Source of the DNA: Fulvia fulva
Lineage: Eukaryota > Ascomycota > Dothideomycetes > Mycosphaerellales > Mycosphaerellaceae
DNA: 64,000 nt
NCBI RefSeq assembly: GCF_020509005.1
Contig: NC_063013.1
Location: 5,766,001-5,830,000 of the forward strand
Reading direction: 5' to 3'
Part shown: in pieces, positions 1 to 10,900 of the stretch
How positions within the stretch are numbered: position 1 is the stretch's first letter
Layout: every line of letters begins with the position of its first letter
Notes under the pieces: generated by a model
The model's input: only the letters and a program-made list of their open reading frames with translations
The model's database searches: none
Told to the model about the DNA's origin: nothing
Made by a program: the position numbers and the translations under genes

Positions 1-208
1 GCACCATGCGGAAATAGCTCCGTCGGCATTGGAGGGTGAATGGCAACGTCAACGTCAGCCAGCATCCATGCATCTGTGAATCGTGATCGAACACCTGGCA
101 CTTTCGCTCCTGTATTACATACTGCTACCATTCTTATACGCTTGACCACCATGAACCACCGACATTGACATACCAACTACATCCTTCCCACCCCACATCG
201 ACTCAACT

Positions 209-1054
209 ATGTCAACCAGATCCCCAACCATCAAGCGCATCCTCAAAGAAGCATCCGAACTCGCCAACTCACCCTCCACAGACTACCACGCGGCACCACT
301 AGAAAACGACCTCTTCGAATGGCACTTCACCCTCAAGGGAGCACCCGCTCCTTCTCCCTTCGAAGGCGGCATCTACCACGGCCGCATAGTCCTCCCGCCA
401 GCATATCCACTCAAACCACCATCATTCCGGTTCCTCACGCCAACCGGCCGCTTTGAAGTCAATCGAGAGATATGCCTCTCAATCAGCGGGCATCACGAAG
501 AGACATGGCAGCCGGCGTGGGGCATTAGGACGGCACTGGTCGCGATTCGCAGCTTCATGGACACAGAAGCCAAGGGTCAGCTGGGAGGCATGGATGCCAG
601 TGACGAGGTTCGGAGGAGGTTCGCGGCGCAAAGCAAGGCGGGAAAGTGTGCTGCATGTGGGAAGACGAATGAGGACATCATGAAGGAGCAGGAAGCGGCA
701 GTCAAGGAGAGTGGTGCTGAGGAGAAGATAGATGTGGTGCCGGAGGAGTTGAGGTTGGCGTATCGGGAGGATCTGAGTAAGCGAGACGCGACAGCGAAGG
801 GCGAGGGATCAAGCCCGGCGACGAGAGCTTCTGAGGTGCCCCCTGCAGCCGTTCCTGCACTCATATCACCTCCATCAGCCGACGCGAGACCTGCCTCAGG
901 ACCAGCGCCTGTACCGCCTGCTACCGCTGCTGTAGTACAACAGCAACAACATCCAGCTCGTCGACGGGACGATGGAATTCCTGCTTGGATCGACAAGGCG
1001 ATTTATGGTGTCGTTGCTGCGCTAGTCTTTCTGCTTTGGAAGAAGTACCTCTAG
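209..1054 (+). CDS. ubc6: Tail-anchored ubiquitin-conjugating enzyme E2 (UBC6/UBE2J type)
   Basis: This single-exon protein of 281 residues has an N-terminal UBC fold (about residues 5-150) and a C-terminal hydrophobic anchor (about 260-281, ending LLWKKYL). The segment FRFLTPTGRFEVNREICLSI carries the presumed catalytic Cys. It has the TPTGRF variant in place of the usual HPN tripeptide, which is characteristic of the UBC6/UBE2J class. The middle is disordered and rich in Ala, Pro and Gln. By family knowledge it works at the ER membrane in ER-associated degradation, passing ubiquitin to substrates with membrane E3 ligases. The ATG at 209 is the first in frame and gives a normal E2 start (SPTIKRILKEASELA). 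Confidence is high for the family; the exact paralogue (UBE2J1 or UBE2J2-like) was not resolved. Confidence 0.93.
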   Translation: MSTRSPTIKRILKEASELANSPSTDYHAAPLENDLFEWHFTLKGAPAPSPFEGGIYHGRIVLPPAYPLKPPSFRFLTPTGRFEVNREICLSISGHHEETWQPAWGIRTALVAIRSFMDTEAKGQLGGMDASDEVRRRFAAQSKAGKCAACGKTNEDIMKEQEAAVKESGAEEKIDVVPEELRLAYREDLSKRDATAKGEGSSPATRASEVPPAAVPALISPPSADARPASGPAPVPPATAAVVQQQQHPARRRDDGIPAWIDKAIYGVVAALVFLLWKKYL

Positions 1055-1192
1055 GCCATACCGATATTGCTTTTAGCGACCTGTTAGATGATAGATGATA
1101 CCCACGATTCGGAATGGAAATAATTGCGCTTGCGAGTGCTGCCCATCATTACTGTTTTGCTCCGCCTCCTACCTCATTGACTGCGACGACTC

Positions 1193-2187
1193 ATGACTGC
1201 CATCCCAGGGGCCAACGTCAGTAGTCTCGGCCACTTCGAGGACTTTGTCAGCTTCGAGCAGCAGAAGGAAATTGTTACCGAGCGGGATGCCGTTGGTGTT
1301 CTATGCTATCTGATTCCAGCATACGCAGTCACATACATCCTGTTCGGATATGCTGTCAACATTACCCAGATGGGAAAGTACCCAATCGAAGTGCAGCAAA
1401 GCTGGGGTGTCAACAAACACTGGCTTTCGGTCTTTCATTCTGCCTCAGCCTGAACCAATGCCGGCATGAGTCCTCTCGACGCCAATATGGTCGCCTTCAA
1501 TACCGATGAGCCCATACTGAGCTTCATGAGCTTGCAGATCATCATCGGCAAAGATGTGCTTCTCCATCTTCCTCTTCATATGAATTGCTGTCCTCTGGAT
1601 TAGCCTCCGCACCTTTCGCCGCTTGCGCGTGCAGGTGCTGTGGTTGAGACGCAAACAAGAAAACTTGGAAGGGCTCGAAGTGGCCCTTTACTACCTTGTC
1701 GCTTTTCCAAGAAGGTGTTCAATCCATATGTATACACTCAACCACTATCAGCCTGTCCATCTGGTTCCTGGCTATCTCTTCCATGGACTTTAGTGCGTTC
1801 TGGGTCGGGTCCTCAGGCACACAGTACACGGGTGGTCCATTCCAAGACACAGAAACTCGCTTCGTCAGCAACGCCTTCCAGACTTTCTCGGTCCGGATGG
1901 CTGGCTTCGATAGCGAGTCCATCGCGGATATTACAGTCCTGGGCATAGTTTTTACAACCCCTGTTCTTCCACCTTTCCTCATTAGAAAGGATGTATCCAC
2001 TGCTTGGCGTAGCTCACCACCTGGTGTGTCCTCCATTGTTGGCTATTACTGCCTCGCAGCGTTCTCGCATACTCTTGCATATACGTTGTATGTCCTCAGG
2101 TGTGAGCTTGGCCCATTCTTGATAGTGAGATTGAAGGTAGCAACACCTTCTGAGATGGACATGGATAGCCGGAAGGGGTTAGCGTAA
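1193..2187 (+). pseudogene. Relic of a TRK-type potassium transporter
   Basis: Three reading frames together carry pieces of a fungal TRK/HKT potassium transporter in the correct order. Frame one (1193-1450) ends with a membrane segment and HWLSVFHSASA, then hits TGA at 1451-1453. The same frame continues as TNAGMSPLDANMVAFNTD, which matches the conserved SAFxNAGMSLLDANM segment after a TRK pore loop. A second frame (about 1570-1720) resembles the RR-C-rich loop. A third frame (1696-2187) has VSNAFQTFSVRMAGF, matching the LFQSLAVRxAGF segment of the next repeat. The N-terminal half of a normal TRK (usually 700-900 residues) is absent. At least one nonsense codon and two frame changes make a functional product unlikely. 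It lies between intact genes, so local gene decay is more likely than poor sequence. Confidence 0.75.
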
Positions 2188-2725
2188 ATACAGGGATTGT
2201 AAAAACTATGCCCAGGACTGTAATGCTTCATGCTTCATGCTTCATGCCACAGCAGCAGATATCATTAATATGATATAGCATCACATGCAGCACGCTAAGC
2301 GATGAAGGCATGCTCTCGTGCCACAAAAGTGCTTCGCATGTAGTAGTCGAACGAAAAAGTGTGGACAATACTCTCTGCATTCCTTGGCATGATATTCCAA
2401 GCTAGAGCCAGGTTCGGTGAATAGACGCTTGCACACGCAAAGCTTCCTATACCAGTGGACTCTAGGCATTCTGCTAGTCGCCGACCCAAAATTGGTCCGG
2501 AAGCGATCGTGTGTGGTCGAGAAAGATGCGTGCTCCGTCGAGTCTTCTTATGGACAGCTTCGAATGTTCGCGATGCCACATGATCACCCAACAGTTCTTT
2601 CCAGTCGCTTAGCCGTGCAACGTCGAAGCGGCCCCAGCATCTCAGTCTGCTATCTTGAGCGCAAAGCGTAGCGAGCAGCGAGCAGCGAGCATCGAGCATC
2701 CTGATCGACACTGGCCCACAGCGCT
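2188..2725. other. Intergenic stretch with short tandem repeats
   Basis: No supported gene. It holds three copies of a 7-bp TTCATGC unit (about 2226-2249) and a run of GCGAGCA-type units (about 2671-2698) just beyond the stop of the F-box gene. A 145-codon open frame on the minus strand overlaps this, but its composition gives no sign of coding. Confidence 0.4.
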
Positions 2726-3928
2726 TCACCATATACTCATCTCCATCAACACCGCAGCCCTGTGCAAAGGGTCTAACTCTTTCTCATGCATGCTTTTTTG
2801 GACATTGTTCCACGCCCACCGCGTCGCAACAACATAGGCAAACTCGCCATTGAAGGCCACAGGAAACGTCGGAACTTTCCACTCCTCAAAGAACAGAGCC
2901 TCGTTGCCAGGTCTTACAGACCACCGCGGGTGAAAGTTCAGTCCTGTGAGAGTCGGCATATCTGGCCGTCCCATAGCTGGACTTGAGTCGTCACCCATCA
3001 CAGCGGGAAGGTTGTTGCGCCCCCCTTTGATCAGTTCGTGCCACTTTTCCAGCGATTTCACATCAACCCCGAACCCTTCGGGTGGCAAATATCTGCTGCA
3101 GTGGACGACAAAGCTGATCCGACTCGGCCTCCAATGAACATAACTTGGACCTTGACCGGGCGGTGGCTTGAACTCCTTGTGATCAAATTGGAAGCCGATG
3201 TACGCGCGGAAGATGTGCAACGATATGTTGCAAATATCACAGAACAAGGCTGTCGCTGCCCGAGGGTCCCTAATTCTGAGTCGCTGATAATTAGGTTTCG
3301 AAAGCAGCCAGTAGCGGGCGAAGGCCTTGAGGAGATTGCCCATTAGTGTGAGGTCTGTTGATATACGTCGGCGCCAGAGAAAGCGGGATAGTGCTTCGAG
3401 GAAATCGATGTCGCCTGTACTGCGTGAGCTGCTTGGCGAGGTACAGGCAATGGCGAACAGTAGGTACTCACCACGACTGTAGTCCAACCAGTAGTCAATG
3501 AAGTCTTGGAGTCGTCTTCTGGCTGCCCTCTCGAATGGGGCGGCAAGCACACAGGCATGCTCACTGATGACGGAATTCATGTACCGAGACGTACAGCGCA
3601 TCGATAGTAGCTGCTTCAGTCCGATATGCGACAGTACCTGTAGTTGTAGCTCTGTAGGCAGAGCAAGGAATTTGTGGAACTCATGTTGCCTTGAGGTAAG
3701 TGCATCGTGAGATAAGGTGCCTTTTCTAGAGGCAGCTTCGACCGACTGACGGAGAAGAGGTTTCTTGGATGAGCGTCCGTAGCAAAGGAAGTGGGCGTTC
3801 TCCATGATCGATTTCGTGCCACTACACAAAGTGTCGGCAAAGTGAATCAGCGCGGGATATTGCGAAAGACATCTGAGCTTTTCAGGGGCTGCGTCCCAAA
3901 ATTCGATGCTGCCAAGCAAGCTGACCAT
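2726..3928 (-). CDS. F-box domain protein of unknown target
   Basis: About 400 residues in one exon. An F-box-like segment lies near residues 85-125: FLALPTELQLQVLSHIGLKQ followed by MRCTSRYMNSVI. This is the usual fungal pattern of LP-E-L-I-L--L----L-----C. The remainder is a mixed helical region without a repeat or catalytic motif that I recognise. F-box proteins bind Skp1 and present substrates to SCF ubiquitin ligases; the target here cannot be inferred. The first ATG in frame is at 3928. An upstream GTG at 3934 is not a credible eukaryotic start, and an upstream exon cannot be excluded. It may be one of the many lineage-specific F-box proteins of filamentous fungi. Confidence 0.72.
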   Translation of the reverse strand: MVSLLGSIEFWDAAPEKLRCLSQYPALIHFADTLCSGTKSIMENAHFLCYGRSSKKPLLRQSVEAASRKGTLSHDALTSRQHEFHKFLALPTELQLQVLSHIGLKQLLSMRCTSRYMNSVISEHACVLAAPFERAARRRLQDFIDYWLDYSRGEYLLFAIACTSPSSSRSTGDIDFLEALSRFLWRRRISTDLTLMGNLLKAFARYWLLSKPNYQRLRIRDPRAATALFCDICNISLHIFRAYIGFQFDHKEFKPPPGQGPSYVHWRPSRISFVVHCSRYLPPEGFGVDVKSLEKWHELIKGGRNNLPAVMGDDSSPAMGRPDMPTLTGLNFHPRWSVRPGNEALFFEEWKVPTFPVAFNGEFAYVVATRWAWNNVQKSMHEKELDPLHRAAVLMEMSIW

Positions 3929-4224
3929 TGGCACTGATAAGCAACGAAGACACTTGAGCTTAACCCGTGTCCTCGTGAAGAGTAGCTATATCTTGAAAAT
4001 CATGTCTCACAATGCTGCCTAAAATCATGTTTGTTTCCTAAGGTCGTCAACGATCAGTACTGCTGACGGGTATACTCATGCCTTCAAATGCCTAAACACA
4101 GCCTGTACAACTCCGACTTTCCGTCAATCCTGCAATGATCTCGACAATCGTGTTCTCCTTACCCCAATCCGAGCACCATGTTCCTGCAGATTTTCTTCTG
4201 GCGACCAGTCAGTCGCTTTGACAC

Positions 4225-5728
4225 CTACTGACTGCCCTCCCGTCCTTTGAAAGCTTTACTGATACTCTTGCGGAACCCTTTCACTTTCTTCGAAGCACGA
4301 CGTGCAATCTTTTCGTCCTCGACGCTCTTCGTAGCAGGTGTATCTATCGCCGTAGCCTTAGTTGCACCCACATCCGTACCCTTTCCAGCTTCGGGCATGC
4401 CTTGCGTAGGAGCTATTGGTTTGGTCGATCCGTAATACTCGAATGTTCCAAGACGGCTACTGGAGCTCGTGGCTTCGTTCTCTGGTATGAACGAATCTAG
4501 TCGGTGCTGTCGATCTGCTGCAGCTCTGGCGCCGAGGGGTACGCCTCCCGCAGTAGGGATTCTGCCACTCTGCTGTATGACTGACTGTCGTCTCGAGGAG
4601 ATGCTGGAAGCTCCAGTGTCAGCGGTAGAATATGTCCTTCGCGTGTATCCTGTCTCTGTGTTGATGGACTCGTCCCTCGTGACTTCTGATCGATTGCTGG
4701 CGTCACTATTGATATCGTCGGTGTCTATCGCCCTGGCCTTACCTTTGCCTTTATCGGTCATAACGGCCGCTGGACCAGGCGGCACATCTTCTCCGAGGTG
4801 ATTTGGGAGGCCAGATGTGACTTCCTGAGGCCGTGAGATGCTGGACGGCTCGACGATAGTGTTACTCACACCTGGTGGAACATCGGCACCAGGGTGATTC
4901 GGTGGCAGGTCTTTACCCTCGAGGTCGGTCTTCTCTGCACCCTCACTAGACTGCTCCCCGCTCGGTTCTTTGGCCTTGGGGTCAACATTGTCTTCAGCAG
5001 CTACTTCGGAGACACTAGCCTTGCGGGCGAAGGGGTTGGCGTTTGTAAACCAGCCAGAGCTTCCGATTGTAGGTTTCTTGGTCAGTGGTGCGGGGGTCTG
5101 CTTCGTGTCACTGCCAATTTCACCTGTGCTAACACCCTGCGGCTTGATGGATTGTTGTGGTGTGTTGCTTGATGACTGAAGAGACTCGTCGGGCGGCAAA
5201 GAGGAGGAAGGTGCCAGCTCCGCAGATCCTTCATACCATCATCAGCATCTACCTACGCAATGCTAGATACTAGCCGAAGCTAACCTGTATGTTGAGGTGC
5301 TTTGCCTGCCAAGTCTGACTTGTCTATGGTAGCTAATTAGTCAATGCTAAACTGTAACGTTCATGGAGATGCGCTGCACTGACCCTCCTGGTTTCCTTGA
5401 TCGAAAGGCTCGCCCGCAGTGCCTTTACCCTGACTGCCGGAGATCGGCTCCTGACCCGATTGTGACTTGTTTGGTGTTGCCAGTTGGGACTCGCCTGTGC
5501 TCTGAGCCGATTTGCCAGCCAGGTCGGCGTTGTCTACAAAGTATTAGTTCAGTCCAATTCAAGCATTGATGTAGAGGCATTGAGCTATCGGGCCACGCGT
5601 TACGAACCTTCTTGGTTGCCTTGGTCGTATGGTGCGTCGGCGGTGCCTTGACCTTGGCTACCAGATACTGGCTCTTGTCCAGATGCGGCCTTTGGATCAC
5701 CCATGATGACCTTTTTCAACGTGTCCAT
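4225..5728 (-). CDS. Disordered protein with duplicated exons, function unknown
   Basis: A four-exon model fits the minus strand: 5609-5728, 5384-5533, 5285-5323 and 4225-5228. All introns are phase 1 with GT...AG ends. The product starts MDTLKKVIMG and is Ser/Thr/Gly/Pro-rich throughout, with a basic tail (KKVKGFRKSISKAFKG). Exon 1 contains SGQEPVSGSQGQGT and a DQGNQEG end; exon 2 repeats these as SGQEPISGSQGKGT and DQGNQEG. Exon 2 also begins DNADLAGKSAQSTG, and exon 3 is DKSDLAGKAPQHTG. A further pair, NHPGADVPPG and NHLGEDVPPG, lies in exon 4. No catalytic domain is visible and I do not recognise a family with known function. The many repeats and phase-1 borders point to growth by internal exon duplication. 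Confidence 0.7.
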
Positions 5729-6490
5729 TGTTGTTGGATGGTGTTTGTGATATTTCGAGTGTGGTTTTTGGTGTGGCGGAGTCAAGAAAGTGTCGTTGTG
5801 CAAACGTCACACGAGTCGTTGTCAATGAAAGAGGTATGAAGTGATGCCTCGCCCTCACTTCACCTCAGGAGTAGAGGTACCTCTTGTTGGTAGCGCCGAA
5901 GGATGGGCCGCTCAATCAGTTCCAGATCTCGGGAAGTCAGAGCCGCTTCAGCCTCGAAGGTTGATGATCAGATGATGCGCAACGTGCAGCTAACAGCGGC
6001 TCCTTCGCTTAGTGAATGTGTGCAGTGCCCGGTCAGCGATGTGCGGTATTTGTGATGGATACGCAGTCTCTGGTAGTTACTGTAGGAAAGTTAACAGACT
6101 CAGAGTTTTGACAAGCTTCGATGACAGCCATTTGTGCCACATGGGAGCGTGCAAGTCACGCTGACGATCGAAGTCGAGGTGATGTATGCCAAGCCACTTT
6201 ACGCGCTACAGATACGATACTGTACATCATACATGCACATGCGGGATACAAGCGTTTTTGGGTTGGTGTTGGTCGCAATGAGAGTAGTGCGCAGCATGTG
6301 TGTCGTCCGCTTGGTGCTGTATTTGCCTGAGGACGCCCATCTCTACTGTTAAAGTAAAACCGTCTATGCAATACAGTACTGCTTTGGATATCATGCTGTC
6401 ACCCTTCCACCTTCGTGAACCTCCAGCCAAGGCCTGACATCTGTCATCCCCAAACGCCGCGCTCAAGTAAAAACAACCAGATCTAAAGGG
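5729..6490. other. Intergenic region, no gene seen
   Basis: This is the upstream region of the disordered-protein gene and the 3' side of the RING gene. Open frames on both strands are short (under 80 codons), overlap one another and show no conserved motif. Confidence 0.4.
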
Positions 6491-7503
6491 TCAGCCCGCC
6501 AGCCCACGCTTCTGCTGGTTCTTGGTGAACTGCGACTGCTTCATGAATTGAATCGGTATGACGTCCATCTTCTTCTTGTTCGTGCGTGATAGGGGCTTAC
6601 GGCAGACCGGACAGGTTCCTATGCCTCGGTCGCTGCTCTTCTCGCCAGTCATTAGAGCCTGAGTCAGGCACTCGTGGCAATAGAAGTGGCCTGGATGACT
6701 GTCAGTACATCGCAAATATCTAGACAAAACGGGAACTCACCACATGATGTCGCTGTACAGTTAGTGAACTTTTCCATGCAGATGATGCATTGCCTCTTTC
6801 CGATCTTCTGTGGGCCTTCGTCCTGTTCCGACTGCTGCTGCTTGATGGCGTCTCGCTGTTGCTGTTGCAGAGGTTCTTCCTCTGCAGACAGCGCTTCGTC
6901 GTTCGCGAGATCGATCTCTTCAATTCTCTCCGTGGATATCCTCCGACGTCTTGGTGCGCGCCCTGCTTCGGCATCCGCTTCGTCTGCTGACCTCTTCCGC
7001 CGCCGTGACTGCTGTGAGGATGTAGCCTGGGTAGCGGCAGCGAGATCTACCGCACCAGATCCACGGCGGTTGCGGCTGCCAGTATTTCGGGCTCTTGTAG
7101 CAGTAGGCATGTCGGAATCGTCTGACTCGCTAGATGAGTCTTCGAGACTGACAAACTCGCCGCCCGATGCGTTCGACTGAGGGGTAGTCTCGTCTCCCGA
7201 GTCGAGTATGGCGCTGATACTGTAGCCGTGGGTGCCTCTGCGGGCTGTATTGTGCTCTTGCTGCTGGCTGTGTTGTCTGTTGCTTTCGGTACGTGTCGAG
7301 GATAGTGCTGCTGGGGCAGGTCGACGGTGAGGTTGCGGCGCTGGATTTAAAAGATCATGCAGGAAAGAATTTGGCGCACGTGCAGCGGGCTGGTGATGTG
7401 TGTTGTGATGTTGCGGTCGATGCGAGTTGTGTTCAGGGAAGGTGAGAGACGGAGGTCGATGTGATGGCCGGCGGCTTTGTGCAGCATCTACGCTGTCGTC
7501 ACT
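6491..7503 (-). CDS. RING E3 ligase, Slx8/RNF4-like (5' end unresolved)
   Basis: The C-terminal C3HC4 RING reads CIICMEKF, then TSCGHFYCHECL, then CPVCRKPL. One short intron interrupts it just before the GHFYC part. The long spacer before CPVCRKPL, and the tail DVIPIQFMKQ, resemble fungal Slx8, the catalytic half of the SUMO-targeted ubiquitin ligase acting in the nucleus on sumoylated repair proteins. The N-terminal half is low-complexity, rich in Gln, His, Arg and acidic Ser stretches. The first ATG in the main exon is at 7110. However, the same frame stays open without ATG to about 7503 and reads like the same low-complexity protein (for example SGGEFVSLEDSSSESDDSD). An upstream exon is therefore likely; ATG at 7590 with a 70-nt intron is one option. 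RING identification is firm, Slx8 orthology is inferred. Confidence 0.68.
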
Positions 7504-7949
7504 TCACGCTACATCAGTCACCTCCGCCTCACGTCTTTCCAGACACTTGCGACTAACGGTTCCCCTTCACTGATGTTCCCAAAGCCCCATTCACTTCCGC
7601 CTGTGGCCGTGGGATGGTGCGTGTTTCCACCGAGGCCGGACAGATCATCATCATTCTCGAAGTTCCGTGTCGACATCTCGTCCCGATCTCCTTCTCATCG
7701 CTCACAAGCAAGACACAAATTGATATGGAATGAGCAAGTGTCAGCAAGAGCGTCGCACTGTAGACCTGACCACCGGCGATATGGATCGGCGGAACCGATA
7801 TCTCCACCTGCAGGGGCCACCGTAGGGCTGAGGAAGCTTTCGGGAGAGCGCGTCATGACCAGACGTGCATCCAGACTCTTGCAACACCACCTGCACTGCT
7901 TGCCACACTCCCATCATGTACGATCAGTAAGAGTCAGCGGCGACAAGCG
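7504..7949. other. Divergent promoter region
   Basis: Shared upstream region of the Slx8-like gene (minus) and the DNA polymerase gamma gene (plus). It may hold a small first exon of the RING gene around 7588. Frames here are open by chance, and no motif was recognised. Confidence 0.35.
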
Positions 7950-10900
7950 ATGCGATCACGATGCCACCGGAATGTGGTGCATGCGCTCGAACGAACGCAG
8001 CAGACGTCCTTGCTCCGGCTGCGACCGCAACCCCTGAAGAAATGGTCGTGTGCACAGAAATGCTACGCGTCGACGGCCGTGGCTGCGGACGTGGCAACAC
8101 ACCATCGGCCACGGCTGTTGGCAGTCTCGTCAGAAGCCCGACACAACGAGATTGGCGTGCAGCAAGTCAGCGCACACATCCATCCGCAACTGTTCCCCAC
8201 GGCGACCGCTCCCAAACCCGACGCCGAATTGGTCTCCTTGTCGAAAGATCATCTTGCACGGCATGAGCTGCTGGGAAAGACGAGTGACAATGCGTTGCCC
8301 ATCGGCTTTGACTTGCCTACCTTGCATGGTGCCTCGCTGGACGAGCACTTCTACCGCTTAGGCATGGACAGTGCAGAACCATTCCTGAGTCTGTCGAAGA
8401 AGTATGCTCGAGCGTCGCCACCACCGAAACCGCGCCAATGGGTGCAGAGAAGTGGCTGGACGAAGTACTACGAAGATGGGAGCTCCGAAGCTGTAGCTGC
8501 GCCGGATGCTGATGAGTTGACATTCGATACCGAGGTGATGTGGCATGAGACTAGCTTCCCTGCTATGGCGTGCGCTGTCTCTGCGACTCACTGGTATGCT
8601 TGGCTATCGCCGTGGCTACTGGGAGAAAGTGAGAACGACAGACATTTGATACCTCTGGGTGACCCGAATCAGCCTCGCATCATCATTGGACACAACATCA
8701 GCTACGACAGAGCTCGTGTTGCCGAGGAATACAGCTTGGAGCAATCGAACAACTTCTTCATGGACACCATGAGCTTACATGTTGCCGTGAACGGTATGTG
8801 CAGTAGACAGCGCCCGACGTGGATGATGCACCGCAAGGAGCGTGAAATGCAGGATAAGATTGCTGCCGCGGACGAAAGTGTTGATCTCGCTTCGCTTCTG
8901 GACAACAGAGAAAGCTTCGATGAAGAAGAAGAGCTCTGGGTCGGCAGATCATCCGTAAACAGTCTGCGAGATGTTGCAAAGTTCCACTGCGGTATCACAA
9001 TCGATAAAGCAAGACGAGAATGGTTTGGTGAATTGGATCGTGATGGTGTAGTCGAGCGACTGGACGAGTTGTTAGACTACTGTGCCGCTGATGTGGAGAT
9101 CACACACAAAGTGTACAAGAAGGTCTTTCCGCTATTCCTGGAGACATGCCCTCATCCAGTCTCGTTCGCGGCGCTCAGACACATGGCATCGGAGATACTT
9201 CCTGTTAACAAAAGCTGGGAAGCGTACATCGCAAATGCGGAGGCAACATACCAGAAATTGTCAAGCGGTGTGACGGAGCGGTTGGTAGATCTCGCGGACA
9301 AGGCGCTCGAACATCGAACCAGTTCGGGCGTTTACGAGAAAGACCCCTGGTTGTGTCAGCTGGACTGGAGCGGCCAGGAGGTACGAATGGTGAAGGGCAA
9401 GAAGAAGGGCGATCCTCCTCGACCAGCTGCACGACAGAAGAAGCCTGGCATGCCGCAATGGTACAGAGGCTTGTTCGCAAGGAATGACGCCGATATTGCT
9501 CTCACTGTTCGAACTCGAATCGCACCTATACTGCTGAGGCTGGCTTGGGACAACAATCCACTGGTGTGGTCCGACAAGTACGGCTGGACTTTCAAAGTGC
9601 TGCATGCCAATGCAGGCAAGTACCATGATCAGTCGATGACCATGTGCAATATTCTGGAAGAAGAGGACTTTACCCTTCGCGACGATCTCGAGCATACCTA
9701 CTTCAAGCTTCCACACAAAGATGGACCTGACGCCCGATGCACGTCGCCATTGGCAAAGGGCTACTTGAAGTTCTTTGAGAGTGGGACTCTTTCCTCCGAA
9801 TACGCGTATGCAAAGGAAGCGCTGGAGATGAATGCATCGTGCTCGTACTGGATCAGCGCTCGCGACAGGATCACGTCACAAATGGTTGTATATGAGAACG
9901 AACTCCCTGATGCGCCATCACCTGAAAGCGAGCTTGGTTACATCTTGCCCCAGGTAATCCCGATGGGCACAATCACACGTCGAGCAGTGGAGAACACATG
10001 GCTTACAGCTTCCAACGCGAAAAAGGACAGGGTAGGGTCTGAGCTGAAGAGCATCATCACTGCTCCTCCCGGCTACTGTTTCGTTGGTGCAGACGTCGAC
10101 AGTCAGGAGCTGTGGATTGCCTCCTTGGTTGGCGATGCCAGCTTCAAGCTGCACGGTGGCAACGCCATTGGCTTCATGACGCTCGAAGGGACGAAAGCTG
10201 CTGGTACAGATCTGCATTCGCGCACCGCCAAGATTCTAGGGATATCTCGCAACGATGCAAAAGTGTTCAACTATGGCAGAATCTATGGCGCAGGCCTGAA
10301 GTTTGCGCAGTCACTGCTACGCCAGTTCAATCCGACTCTCAAAGAAGAAGACGCCAAAAGGATCGCAACCAATTTGTACCAAGAGACCAAAGGCACATCT
10401 ACCACGAAGAAGATGCTCCACGAACGCAAGTTCTGGCGCGGTGGTACCGAGAGCTTCGTCTTCAACAAGCTCGAAGAATTCGCTGAGCAAGAAAGACCCC
10501 GTACACCAGTCCTCGGAGCTGGGATCACACAGGCCCTCATGCGTCGTTACATCAGCAAGGGCGGCTTCATGACCAGTCGTATCAACTGGGCCATTCAGTC
10601 CTCTGGCGTTGACTACCTCCACCTACTGATCATTAGCATGGAGTATCTGTGCAAGAGGTATAACATCGACGCACGCCTGTCACTTACCGTGCACGATGAG
10701 ATCCGCTACCTTGCCAAGAACGAAGACAAATACCGCTGCGCGATGGCGCTACAAGTCGCCAACGTTTGGACTCGAGCAATGTTCAGTCAACAAATGGGCA
10801 TCGACGACCTACCACAGTCCTGCGCCTACTTCAGCGCCGTCGACATTGATCACGTTTTGCGCAAGGAAGTCGACATGGATTGCGTTACCCCATCACACCC

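Noticed and set aside
2295..2732. 145-codon minus-strand frame starting just beyond the F-box stop
   Set aside because: No motif, and unbalanced composition with many Arg, Cys and Ser. It overlaps the F-box gene by a few bases.
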